A DNA stretch of 64,000 nt. Source: Pseudoglutamicibacter albus (GTDB taxonomy: Bacteria; Actinomycetota; Actinomycetes; Actinomycetales; Micrococcaceae). The notes beneath the pieces are model-generated. The model was not told the DNA's origin, searched no databases, and saw nothing but the letters and a program-made list of their open reading frames with translations. The position numbers were made by a program, and so were the translations under genes. The DNA lies in contig NZ_JAKRCW010000001.1 of NCBI RefSeq assembly GCF_022346425.1, forward strand, positions 186,001 through 250,000, given 5' to 3'. This document shows, piece by piece, positions 35,120-42,486 of this stretch (positions within the stretch are counted from its first letter, which is position 1; each line of letters opens with the position of its first letter).

Positions 35120-36673
35120 CTACAGCGAGACTCCGAACACGAGTGGCACGAGCGTGTAGAGCATAACCATGACCATCACGATGGAGATGAGGTTGAGCCA
35201 GATACCTGCCCGGACCATCTGTTTGATGGTGATTTCGCCGGAGCCGAACGCGACGGCGTTGGATGGTGTCGCGACCGGCAGCATGTAGGCCGAGCACACA
35301 GCTAGGGTCACGGCGATCGTCATGAACAGCGGGTTGATGCCCATGCCGATGGCGACGGCGCTGAAGATCGGGAAGAACGCGGCCGCGGTCGCGGTGTTGG
35401 AGGTCAGCTCGGTGAGCACGAGCGCGACCAGGATGATCGCGAGGATGATCAGGACCTTCGGCAGGGCGGTCCAGCCGGTCACCTGGTTACCGATCCACGC
35501 GGAGAACCCGGTAGCGGTGAACATCGCGGACAGTGACAAGCCGCCACCGAACAGCAACAGCAGGCCCCACGGGATTTCTTTCGCGGAAGACCAACGCAGC
35601 AGCGGCTGACCAGTTGAGTCTTCGCTACGCTTCTTTGCGGGCACCAGGAAGCATACGACCGCGGCGGCCATCGCGACCTGGGAGTCGCTGATGCGGGCGA
35701 GGAACGGCAGGTTTTCGGCAACCCAAGCGACGTCCTTGAGGAACGGCACAACAACCCAGAACAGGATCGCGGCCACGAAAATCCAGGAGACACGGCGTTC
35801 AGCGGTGCTCATCTTGCCGAGCTTGCGGAATTCGCTTTCGATCATTTCCTTGCCGCCAGGCAGTTCGTTGATCTCCGGGCGGAAAACGAACTTGGTCAGC
35901 ACGAGCCACGCGAGCCCGGTCATGATGATCGCCCAGGGCACACCTACGAGCATCCACTGGCCGAACTGAATGTCGATGTCGTGGTTCTTCGCGAGGTGAC
36001 CCTTCATGAGCGCCATCGGCGGCTGGCCGATGAGGGTTGCGGTGGAACCGATCGTGACACCGTAGGCGACACCGAGCAGAAGGGACGCTGCGAGGCGCGG
36101 GCTGGCCGCATCGGGGTCGACTTCGCGTACGAGGCTGAGGATCGAGGCGGCGATTGGGGCCATGATGACCGCGGTTGCGGTGTTGGAGACCCACGCGGAG
36201 ATGAATGCGGAGGCGATCATCACGCCCAGCACGATCTGCGAGGGCCGTGTACCGACCAGGCGGATGGTCCACAGCGCGATCCTGAGGTGTAGCTGCGATT
36301 TCTCCGTGGCTAGGCCGAGGATCACGCCACCCATCACCAGGAAGACCACCGGGTCAGCGTATGGTGCCGCGACTTCGCGCATCGGCGCCATCCCGAACAG
36401 CGGGAACATCACCAGCGGCAGCAGCGACGTGACAGGGATCGGTGCGGCTTCGGTCATCCACCAGATGGCCATCCACAGCGCGATGCCGGCAACGGCCTTG
36501 CCTTCGAAGCTCAGTGAGTCTGGGAGGATGAAGCCCAGAATCAGGCCCGCGACGGGGCCGAGCGCGAAGGTCCACCAGTTGCGGCGGGTTGAACGATCAA
36601 GTGGATCGTTCGCGGAATCCTGCTGTTGCCCTTGCGGCTCAGCAGGCGCAGTCGAGTTAGATTCGGCAGACAC
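35120..36673 (-). CDS. DASS/SLC13-family anion symporter
   Basis: A sodium-coupled di/tricarboxylate or sulfate transporter of 517 residues with about 11-12 membrane segments. It has the two family SNT motifs, AWVSNTATAVIM and TELTSNTATAAAFFP, that bind Na+ and substrate, plus the conserved GLLLLFGGGLSL and MLPVATPSNAVAFG segments. The N-terminal 30 residues are a Gln/Ser-rich cytoplasmic tail. It is a single gene, convergent with the surface-protein gene; a C4-dicarboxylate is the likeliest substrate, though sulfate cannot be excluded. Confidence 0.92.
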   Translation of the reverse strand: MSAESNSTAPAEPQGQQQDSANDPLDRSTRRNWWTFALGPVAGLILGFILPDSLSFEGKAVAGIALWMAIWWMTEAAPIPVTSLLPLVMFPLFGMAPMREVAAPYADPVVFLVMGGVILGLATEKSQLHLRIALWTIRLVGTRPSQIVLGVMIASAFISAWVSNTATAVIMAPIAASILSLVREVDPDAASPRLAASLLLGVAYGVTIGSTATLIGQPPMALMKGHLAKNHDIDIQFGQWMLVGVPWAIIMTGLAWLVLTKFVFRPEINELPGGKEMIESEFRKLGKMSTAERRVSWIFVAAILFWVVVPFLKDVAWVAENLPFLARISDSQVAMAAAVVCFLVPAKKRSEDSTGQPLLRWSSAKEIPWGLLLLFGGGLSLSAMFTATGFSAWIGNQVTGWTALPKVLIILAIILVALVLTELTSNTATAAAFFPIFSAVAIGMGINPLFMTIAVTLAVCSAYMLPVATPSNAVAFGSGEITIKQMVRAGIWLNLISIVMVMVMLYTLVPLVFGVSL

Positions 36674-36825
36674 AGTTGTCCCCTTAAGTACTTAGTGATG
36701 TGGAGCACAGATTGCTGGTTGAATCTTATGACAGCAATAATGCTTCGAGAAGTACCTATTTGAGGGTTATTCAGAGCTTGTGTGTATAAGTGGGGTGTGG
36801 AGGGCTGCCCTGTGCGCCGGGAGCT

Positions 36826-39438
36826 TCACCGCAATCCAGCTCGTTCGGCCAGCACCTGGGCCGTCACTGAGCGCGAATCTGGTTGCGTACCCTGCTGGGC
36901 TACCGCGGCCGGCGTCCCGGTGGCCAGGATCTGGCCGCCCTCGTCGCCGGCTCCCGGGCCAACGTCGATGACGTGATCAGCCTGCGCCACCACCCGGAGG
37001 TCGTGCTCAACCACGACCACCGTCGCGCCGTCCTCTACCAAGCGACGCAACTGGGCAAGCAACAGGTCAACGTCCGCAGGATGCAGCCCCGTCGTCGGCT
37101 CATCCAAAAGGTACAGGCTGTGCTTGCGGCTGGAGCCGCGCTGCATCTCTGAGGCCAGTTTGATGCGCTGCGCCTCGCCACCCGAAAGCTCCGGGGAACC
37201 CTGCCCCAGCCGCAGGTAACCCAGGCCGAGCGCGTGCAGGAGCTCGACCGAGCGCAGAATCCGCGGCTCCTCCGCGAAGACTTCCAGCGCCTCATCCACG
37301 GTCAGCGCCAAAACATCCGCGATGCTGCGACCATTCCACTGCACCTCAAGGATCTCCGGCCTATAGCGCTTGCCGTGGCAGGCCGGGCAGGTCGTGTAGG
37401 TGCCCGGCAGGAACACCAGCTCGACCTCGATGCTGCCCGCGCCATCACACTCCGGGCAGCGGCCCTTCGTTGTGTTGTAGGAAAAGTCAGACACCGACAT
37501 GCCGCGCCGCTTAGCCTCCGGGGTTGCGGCGAAAAGCTTGCGGACGTGATCGAAAAGACCCGTGTAGGTCGCGACGGTGGAACGCACCGTGCGGCCAATC
37601 GGCTTCTGTGTGATGTGAACCAGGCGGCGGATCTTATCGAGCCCCGTAGCGTTATCCACCCGGAAATCCTCGGAAGGGTCGGAACCTGGCGTGAGTTCAG
37701 CATCGGCGTCCTCGGCGATGGCCTCATCCGCGCCGATCACCTGCTTGGCCGAGCAGGCCGCCGCGTCAGCCAGAACCCCGATGACCAGGGTGGACTTACC
37801 GGAACCCGACACACCTGTGACTGCCGTGAGTGCGCCGAGCGGGAAGTCCACATCGGCACCATCGAAAGCGCGCGCGTGCACGCCGGTCAGGGCGATGGAT
37901 TCACCGGTGCCGGCCGGGGTGTCCGTCAGCTCGGGGAAGTCCGCGTTCAGAGCCGCGGCAGTGGGGGAGCGTAGCTGCTTGGCTTTGGTGCGGAACTCAT
38001 TCGTGGGGCCGGAGAACACCAGCTGACCGCCGCGCTCGCCGGCGCGCGGGCCGATGTCCACGATCCAATCGCATCCGGCCACCAGGGACATATCGTGCTC
38101 CACCAGAAGCACCGAATTACCCGCATCGATGAAGCGCTGCAGAAGCTCCGAGACCGCCTTCCGCTCCACGACGTGCAGGCCCGCCGAGGGCTCATCCAGC
38201 ACATAGGTTGTGCCGAACAGGTTCGAATTCAACTGAGAGGCCAGCCGCAGGCGCTGATGCTCACCCGCGGACAAGCTGCGTGCCGGGCGGGAGAGGCTCA
38301 GGTGCCCCAGCCCCAGCTCGATCGCCGCGCGCACCGTAGGCAGAACCTGATCCAGCAGTAGCTTTTCGGCCTCGTCGTGCTCGTTCCACTGCTGCTTGCT
38401 GAGTCCTTCCAGGTGCTGGAGGCGGTCCTCCAGCGCGGCCAACACGTCCTTCAGTGCCAGGTTGTTGAATTCGTCGATCGCGTAGCCGGCGTAGGTGACC
38501 TGCAGGGTGTCCGGCTGGAAGCCGCGGCCCTGACACGTCGGGCACGTCGATGAATGCATGAAGGACAGCACGCGGCGGCGGTTCTTATCCGATTCGGTTT
38601 CTGCGAGGGTGTCGGTGAGGTAGGTGGCTACCGAGCGCCATTTGCCTTTATATGACCCGTGCACGGCGTTTTCGTCCCGCACAGGGTGGACGGTGACTAC
38701 CGGCTGTTCGTCGGTGAACAGGATCCAGTCGCGGTCCTTTTGTGGAATGTCCCGCCACGGGATCTCGAGCGGGTAGCCGAGGGTGTCTAGGATGTCCCGG
38801 AAGTTCTTGCCCAGCCATGCTCCGGGCCATGCGGCGATCGCGCCGTCCCGGATGGACAGGCTGGGGTTCGGCACCATCGACTCTTCCGTCGGTCGGTGCA
38901 CGGTTCCGGTTCCTTGGCATTCGGGGCACATGCCGGCGGTGGTGTTGGGGGAGAAGGCGTCGGAGTCGAGGCGGCCGTATTCGAGCCGCTCCCGCATGCC
39001 GGCAGGGTAGGTTCCGGAGCGCGAGAAGAGCAGCCGAATACTGTTCGACATGTTGGAGATCGTGCCGACGGAGGAGCGTGCCCCGCCCAGGGTGGTGGAC
39101 TGTTGTAGGGCCACCGTCGGCGGTAGGCCAGTGACCGAGCCGACGCGCGGGTTGACCGCACCACCGATGAGCCGGCGAGCGAAGGGGGCGACGGACTCCA
39201 GGTAGCGGCGCTGCGCCTCACCGTGGATGGTGCCGAAGGCGAGGCTGGATTTGCCCGAACCTGAAACGCCGGCGACCGCGACGAGGGTGTCGCGGGGCAG
39301 GCTGACATCGATGTGTTTCAGGTTGTGTAGGTGCGCGTCACGCACCCGGATCATGGGATCGTGCCCCGCTCGCGCCGTTGTGTGCGGAGTTGCGTGCGGA
39401 GCCGTGAACTCGGGCTGGGCGTGAGTCATGGTGGCCAC
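36826..39438 (-). CDS. UvrA-like ABC protein (excinuclease subunit A paralogue)
   Basis: A soluble twin-ATPase protein of about 870 residues, shorter than canonical UvrA (~950). It has the first Walker A VAGVSGSGKSSLAFGTIHGE, CPECQGTGTV and CPTCQGRGF zinc-hook segments, LSAGEHQRLRLA (signature 1), the second Walker A TGVSGSGKSTLVIG, CPECDGAGS with CPACHGKRY, LSGGEAQRIKLA (signature 2) and LLDEPTTGLHPADVD. Its length fits the UvrA2/drug-resistance UvrA-like class that probably does not load UvrB in repair. The start is GTG at 39438 or ATG at 39429; neither has a clear ribosome site. It follows two bases after the end of a frameshifted TetR gene, which suggests drug- or DNA-damage-linked regulation. 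Confidence 0.9.
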   Translation of the reverse strand: MATMTHAQPEFTAPHATPHTTARAGHDPMIRVRDAHLHNLKHIDVSLPRDTLVAVAGVSGSGKSSLAFGTIHGEAQRRYLESVAPFARRLIGGAVNPRVGSVTGLPPTVALQQSTTLGGARSSVGTISNMSNSIRLLFSRSGTYPAGMRERLEYGRLDSDAFSPNTTAGMCPECQGTGTVHRPTEESMVPNPSLSIRDGAIAAWPGAWLGKNFRDILDTLGYPLEIPWRDIPQKDRDWILFTDEQPVVTVHPVRDENAVHGSYKGKWRSVATYLTDTLAETESDKNRRRVLSFMHSSTCPTCQGRGFQPDTLQVTYAGYAIDEFNNLALKDVLAALEDRLQHLEGLSKQQWNEHDEAEKLLLDQVLPTVRAAIELGLGHLSLSRPARSLSAGEHQRLRLASQLNSNLFGTTYVLDEPSAGLHVVERKAVSELLQRFIDAGNSVLLVEHDMSLVAGCDWIVDIGPRAGERGGQLVFSGPTNEFRTKAKQLRSPTAAALNADFPELTDTPAGTGESIALTGVHARAFDGADVDFPLGALTAVTGVSGSGKSTLVIGVLADAAACSAKQVIGADEAIAEDADAELTPGSDPSEDFRVDNATGLDKIRRLVHITQKPIGRTVRSTVATYTGLFDHVRKLFAATPEAKRRGMSVSDFSYNTTKGRCPECDGAGSIEVELVFLPGTYTTCPACHGKRYRPEILEVQWNGRSIADVLALTVDEALEVFAEEPRILRSVELLHALGLGYLRLGQGSPELSGGEAQRIKLASEMQRGSSRKHSLYLLDEPTTGLHPADVDLLLAQLRRLVEDGATVVVVEHDLRVVAQADHVIDVGPGAGDEGGQILATGTPAAVAQQGTQPDSRSVTAQVLAERAGLR

Positions 39439-39439
39439 T

Positions 39440-39941
39440 CTATCGGGCAGGCCGGGCCGGTGTAGGTGGTGAAGGCTCGACGATCAGCGCTAGGCCCGCA
39501 TCGAGGTCTGCCAGTAACTGCTGAGCCGAGTTTTTCGGGCCGTTGAGGTCGTCGCTCGTGAGTCCGTTGACGAGTGTCGTGACCAGCCGAGCTCCTTGTT
39601 CAGGCGATAGCTTGCCGTTCAGTTTTCCATGCTGTTCAGCCGCTGCGAGCCCGTTGCATACTAGCGCCCGGAAGCTCTCCACCTCGGCGTCGTATAAGTC
39701 GGCTAGCCAACCGCGTAATGAATGCTTTCGCGATGATGTCGTTTCGCGTCCCCATTTGATACTGGACAGTCCCAGGTGCGACCCCCGCCTCTGCAGCGAC
39801 ATTGCGCACGCTCAGGGTATCGAGTCCTTTGTTGACCATCACTCGAATGGCGGCGTCGGCTATCAGCGCCGAGTTCGCATCGGTTTGATGGGCGTCTACC
39901 TTGCGACGATCGGTGGGGCCTACAGTGGCGAGGTTTCGCAT
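39440..39941 (-). pseudogene. TetR-family regulator, frameshifted
   Basis: The N-terminal helix-turn-helix is clear in one frame (IADAAIRVMVNKGLDTLSVRNVAAEAGVAPGTVQYQMGTRNDIIAKAF, given here only as its position, about 39720-39870). The ligand-binding helices continue in a different frame (DLYDAEVESFRALV to the end at 39440). The shift lies near 39690-39705. As sequenced the product would lack its dimer/ligand domain, so the adjacent UvrA-like gene may be derepressed. A sequencing error is possible. Alternative start codons are 39980 and 39941. Confidence 0.75.
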
Positions 39942-40083
39942 GAAGCTGAAGTTTCGCGCAAACTGTTTACTTCCCGTCATCCGCGTGGGTACGTTTCGCG
40001 TAGCGAATAAGAGAAATGCCTCGTGAGGGTCGGTTGAAGATGTGCCGGTGTTACCGGGGTTCGGGAAGGCGGAAGGCTGAACG

Positions 40084-41796
40084 ATGGCAACTATTGCTGA
40101 GAACGTGGTTGAAACTCTTGGGGCGAGTGGCGTAAAGCGAGTTTATGGCGTTGTAGGAGATTCCCTTAACGGTTTCACTGACGCGATTCGAGATTCAGAT
40201 ATCGAGTGGGTCCATGTCCGTCACGAAGAAGTCGCAGCCTTTGCGGCTTCTGCTGAAGCGGCGCTGACCGGTGAGCTTGCGGTGTGTGCCGGTAGTTGCG
40301 GACCGGGAAACCTTCACCTCATCAACGGGCTTTACGATGCTCAGCGGTCACGTGTGCCGGTCCTAGCGATTGCGGCTCAGATTCCCGGTGGGGAGATCGG
40401 TTCTGGCTACTTCCAGGAAACCCATCCTGTTGAACTGTTCCGGGAATGCTCGGTCTACGTTGAAGATGTGAGGTCGGCGCAGCAGATGCCGAGGGTTTTG
40501 CGGATTGCTATGAGAGAGGCACTCTCAAAGAGGGGAGTGGCTGTTCTCGTTGTTCCTGGTGAGATTTTCCTGGAAACAACGAAAGCTGCCGCCGAGGTAA
40601 TCGTGGAATCCAAGTCGCACCAGGTTCCGGTAGAAGCTGATCTGGTTCAGGCTGCCAAGCTTCTCAATGACTGCAAGAAGGTCACGATCCTGGCGGGAGC
40701 AGGCGCTGAGGGCGCGCACGACGAGCTAGTAGCGCTTGCCGATAGGCTGCAGGCTCCCATTGTTCACGCCCTGCGCGGTAAAGAGTCTATCGAATACGAT
40801 AACCCGTTTGATGTGGGGATGACCGGGCTGCTGGGATTCGAATCAGGGTATCGGGCCATGGAAGCCTGCGATACTCTCTTGATGCTGGGGACTGACTTCC
40901 CGTACCAGCAGTTCTTCCCAGAAGATGCCACGATCATTCAGGTTGATATTCGTGGAGAACAGATTGGTCGGCGCACCCCTGTCGATCTCGGTCTGGTGGG
41001 TGGAGTCAAAGAAACGATCGACCACCTGCTACCCAAGCTGCAAAAGAACAAGTCGAGCAAGCACCTCAAAGCGATGCTCAAGCATTACGGGAAGACCCGT
41101 AAGGACCTTGATGATCTGGCTACGCCTTCGCGTCGCACTATTCATCCCCAATACCTGACCAGGTTGATTGATGAGGGGGCTAGTGATGATGCGGTATTTA
41201 TTCCCGATGTTGGATCCCCGGTTATTATGGCTTCCCGGCACCTGACCATGAATGGGAAACGGAGACTCATTGGCTCCTTTATTCACGGTTCCATGGCCAA
41301 TGCCCTACCCCAGGCGATCGGCGCTCAACTCTCTCACCCGGATCGTCAGGTGATTGCCTTGGCGGGCGATGGTGGGCTCGCCATGCTCATGGGTGACCTT
41401 CTTACGCTCACAACGTATGACCTGCCGGTCAAGGTTGTGGTTTACAACAATTCTTCGCTGAACTTTGTTGAATTGGAGATGAAGGCAGCAGGGTTCGTGA
41501 CTCACGGAACCGGTCTCGATAATCCGAACTTTGCTTCCCTTGCGGAGGCGATTGGGATGAAAGGTTTCAGGGTGGAAAAGTCGAAGGACCTGCCCAGGGC
41601 GGTTGAGGATTTCTTGGCCCATGATGGCCCAGCGATTCTCGATGTGACAACCGAACGCCAAGAGCTCACCCTGCCTCCCACGATTGATGCCGAGCAGGTC
41701 AAGGGCTTCACAATGTACGCAGTCCGTACGGTGCTTGACGGCAGGGGAACCGAGCTCGTCGACCTGGCAAGGGCCAACCTGCGGCAGCTGTTCTAG
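40084..41796 (+). CDS. poxB: Pyruvate:quinone oxidoreductase (pyruvate oxidase type)
   Basis: A ThDP- and FAD-dependent peripheral membrane enzyme that converts pyruvate to acetate and CO2 and passes electrons to quinones. Length 570, normal for PoxB/Pqo. The N-terminal ThDP domain has catalytic Glu in VRHEEVAAFAA (~48); the middle FAD domain has the ILAGAGAEGA stretch; the C-terminal ThDP domain has AGDGGLAML followed about 30 residues later by YNNSSL. The C-terminal helix (VDLARANLRQLF) resembles the lipid-activation tail. The start has GGAAGG upstream. It is a single gene, divergent from the TetR gene; control is not evident. Confidence 0.93.
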   Translation: MATIAENVVETLGASGVKRVYGVVGDSLNGFTDAIRDSDIEWVHVRHEEVAAFAASAEAALTGELAVCAGSCGPGNLHLINGLYDAQRSRVPVLAIAAQIPGGEIGSGYFQETHPVELFRECSVYVEDVRSAQQMPRVLRIAMREALSKRGVAVLVVPGEIFLETTKAAAEVIVESKSHQVPVEADLVQAAKLLNDCKKVTILAGAGAEGAHDELVALADRLQAPIVHALRGKESIEYDNPFDVGMTGLLGFESGYRAMEACDTLLMLGTDFPYQQFFPEDATIIQVDIRGEQIGRRTPVDLGLVGGVKETIDHLLPKLQKNKSSKHLKAMLKHYGKTRKDLDDLATPSRRTIHPQYLTRLIDEGASDDAVFIPDVGSPVIMASRHLTMNGKRRLIGSFIHGSMANALPQAIGAQLSHPDRQVIALAGDGGLAMLMGDLLTLTTYDLPVKVVVYNNSSLNFVELEMKAAGFVTHGTGLDNPNFASLAEAIGMKGFRVEKSKDLPRAVEDFLAHDGPAILDVTTERQELTLPPTIDAEQVKGFTMYAVRTVLDGRGTELVDLARANLRQLF

Positions 41797-41932
41797 GTGG
41801 GATAACGTTTCCTCACAAACCGGATGGGGAGCTCGCCGATGCTATGTTGCAGTGTCCAAGTGCTTCCCACCCGGGTAAGGCAATGCCTGATAAAACCGCG
41901 TCGCGAAGTAGCGCAGTTACGGAGCTTCATGC

Positions 41933-41957
41933 CCGCCGAGTAGAACCGGCTCGGCGG
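41933..41957 (+). terminator. Short hairpin downstream of poxB
   Basis: A perfect 8-bp GC-rich stem (41933-41940 and 41950-41957) lies 137 bp after the poxB stop. It is not followed by a T-run, so it is only a possible terminator. No gene is seen in 41797-42121. Confidence 0.35.
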
Positions 41958-42121
41958 ACATTACTAAACGGGAGACACTCTAGGCACTAACCCTCAGAAT
42001 GTATGTCAGGGTCTTTTCTGGGTTTCCAAATCAAAACTGGAAACGTTCGTCGCATCTGAATGGCTCAGACATTCTGGTCTGTTTGTCACACTCTGTCCCT
42101 TCGAGGCATTTAGCCTCCCGC

Positions 42122-42229
42122 ATGAGCTTCTTCGGCAACACCACCGGCGGTGAGAGTCGCGCCGAAGTCAAAGAACGCGTGCTCGACAAGATGACCGAGT
42201 TCCTGGAACGCTACGAACCGCTCGGGTGA
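42122..42229 (+). pseudogene. 3' stub of a second hsdR gene
   Basis: The last 35 codons (MSFFGNTTGGESRAEVKERV, then LDKMTEFLERYEPLG and stop) are nearly the same as the C-terminus of the HsdR that ends at 29199. Nothing HsdR-like precedes it. It is the tail of a lost paralogous type I restriction locus or the product of a local duplication. Confidence 0.85.
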
Positions 42230-42384
42230 GCGGTGCTAACCGCCGGCAACTGCAAGTACGACCAGTCGCCCCAGATGAACTGTACGTAAGCCGCGTAAGG
42301 GGGCTGACAGCACTAGCCCTGTGGCACGACAAGCGCTAGCGATGTGGCGTCGCGCCCGCAGATCCGCTAATGTTGTCTCGCCAG

Positions 42385-42413
42385 CTATTGCAAATGAGAA
42401 TGATTAGCAATAG
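42385..42413. promoter_or_regulatory. Zur-box-like palindrome upstream of the surface protein gene
   Basis: A 29-bp interrupted palindrome has CTATTGC at one end and GCAATAG at the other, with AAT...ATT in the centre (core ATGAGAATGATTAG). It resembles actinobacterial Zur boxes (TGAAAATGATTTTCA type) and sits about 75 bp before the start codon at 42487. Zinc control is inferred from this and from the protein family. Confidence 0.6.
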
Positions 42414-42486
42414 GGAATTGTTGGCACCTGAATCATTGGCAACAGCGCCATCACCAGCAGAGTCATCACCAGCTAAGGAGCGGTTC

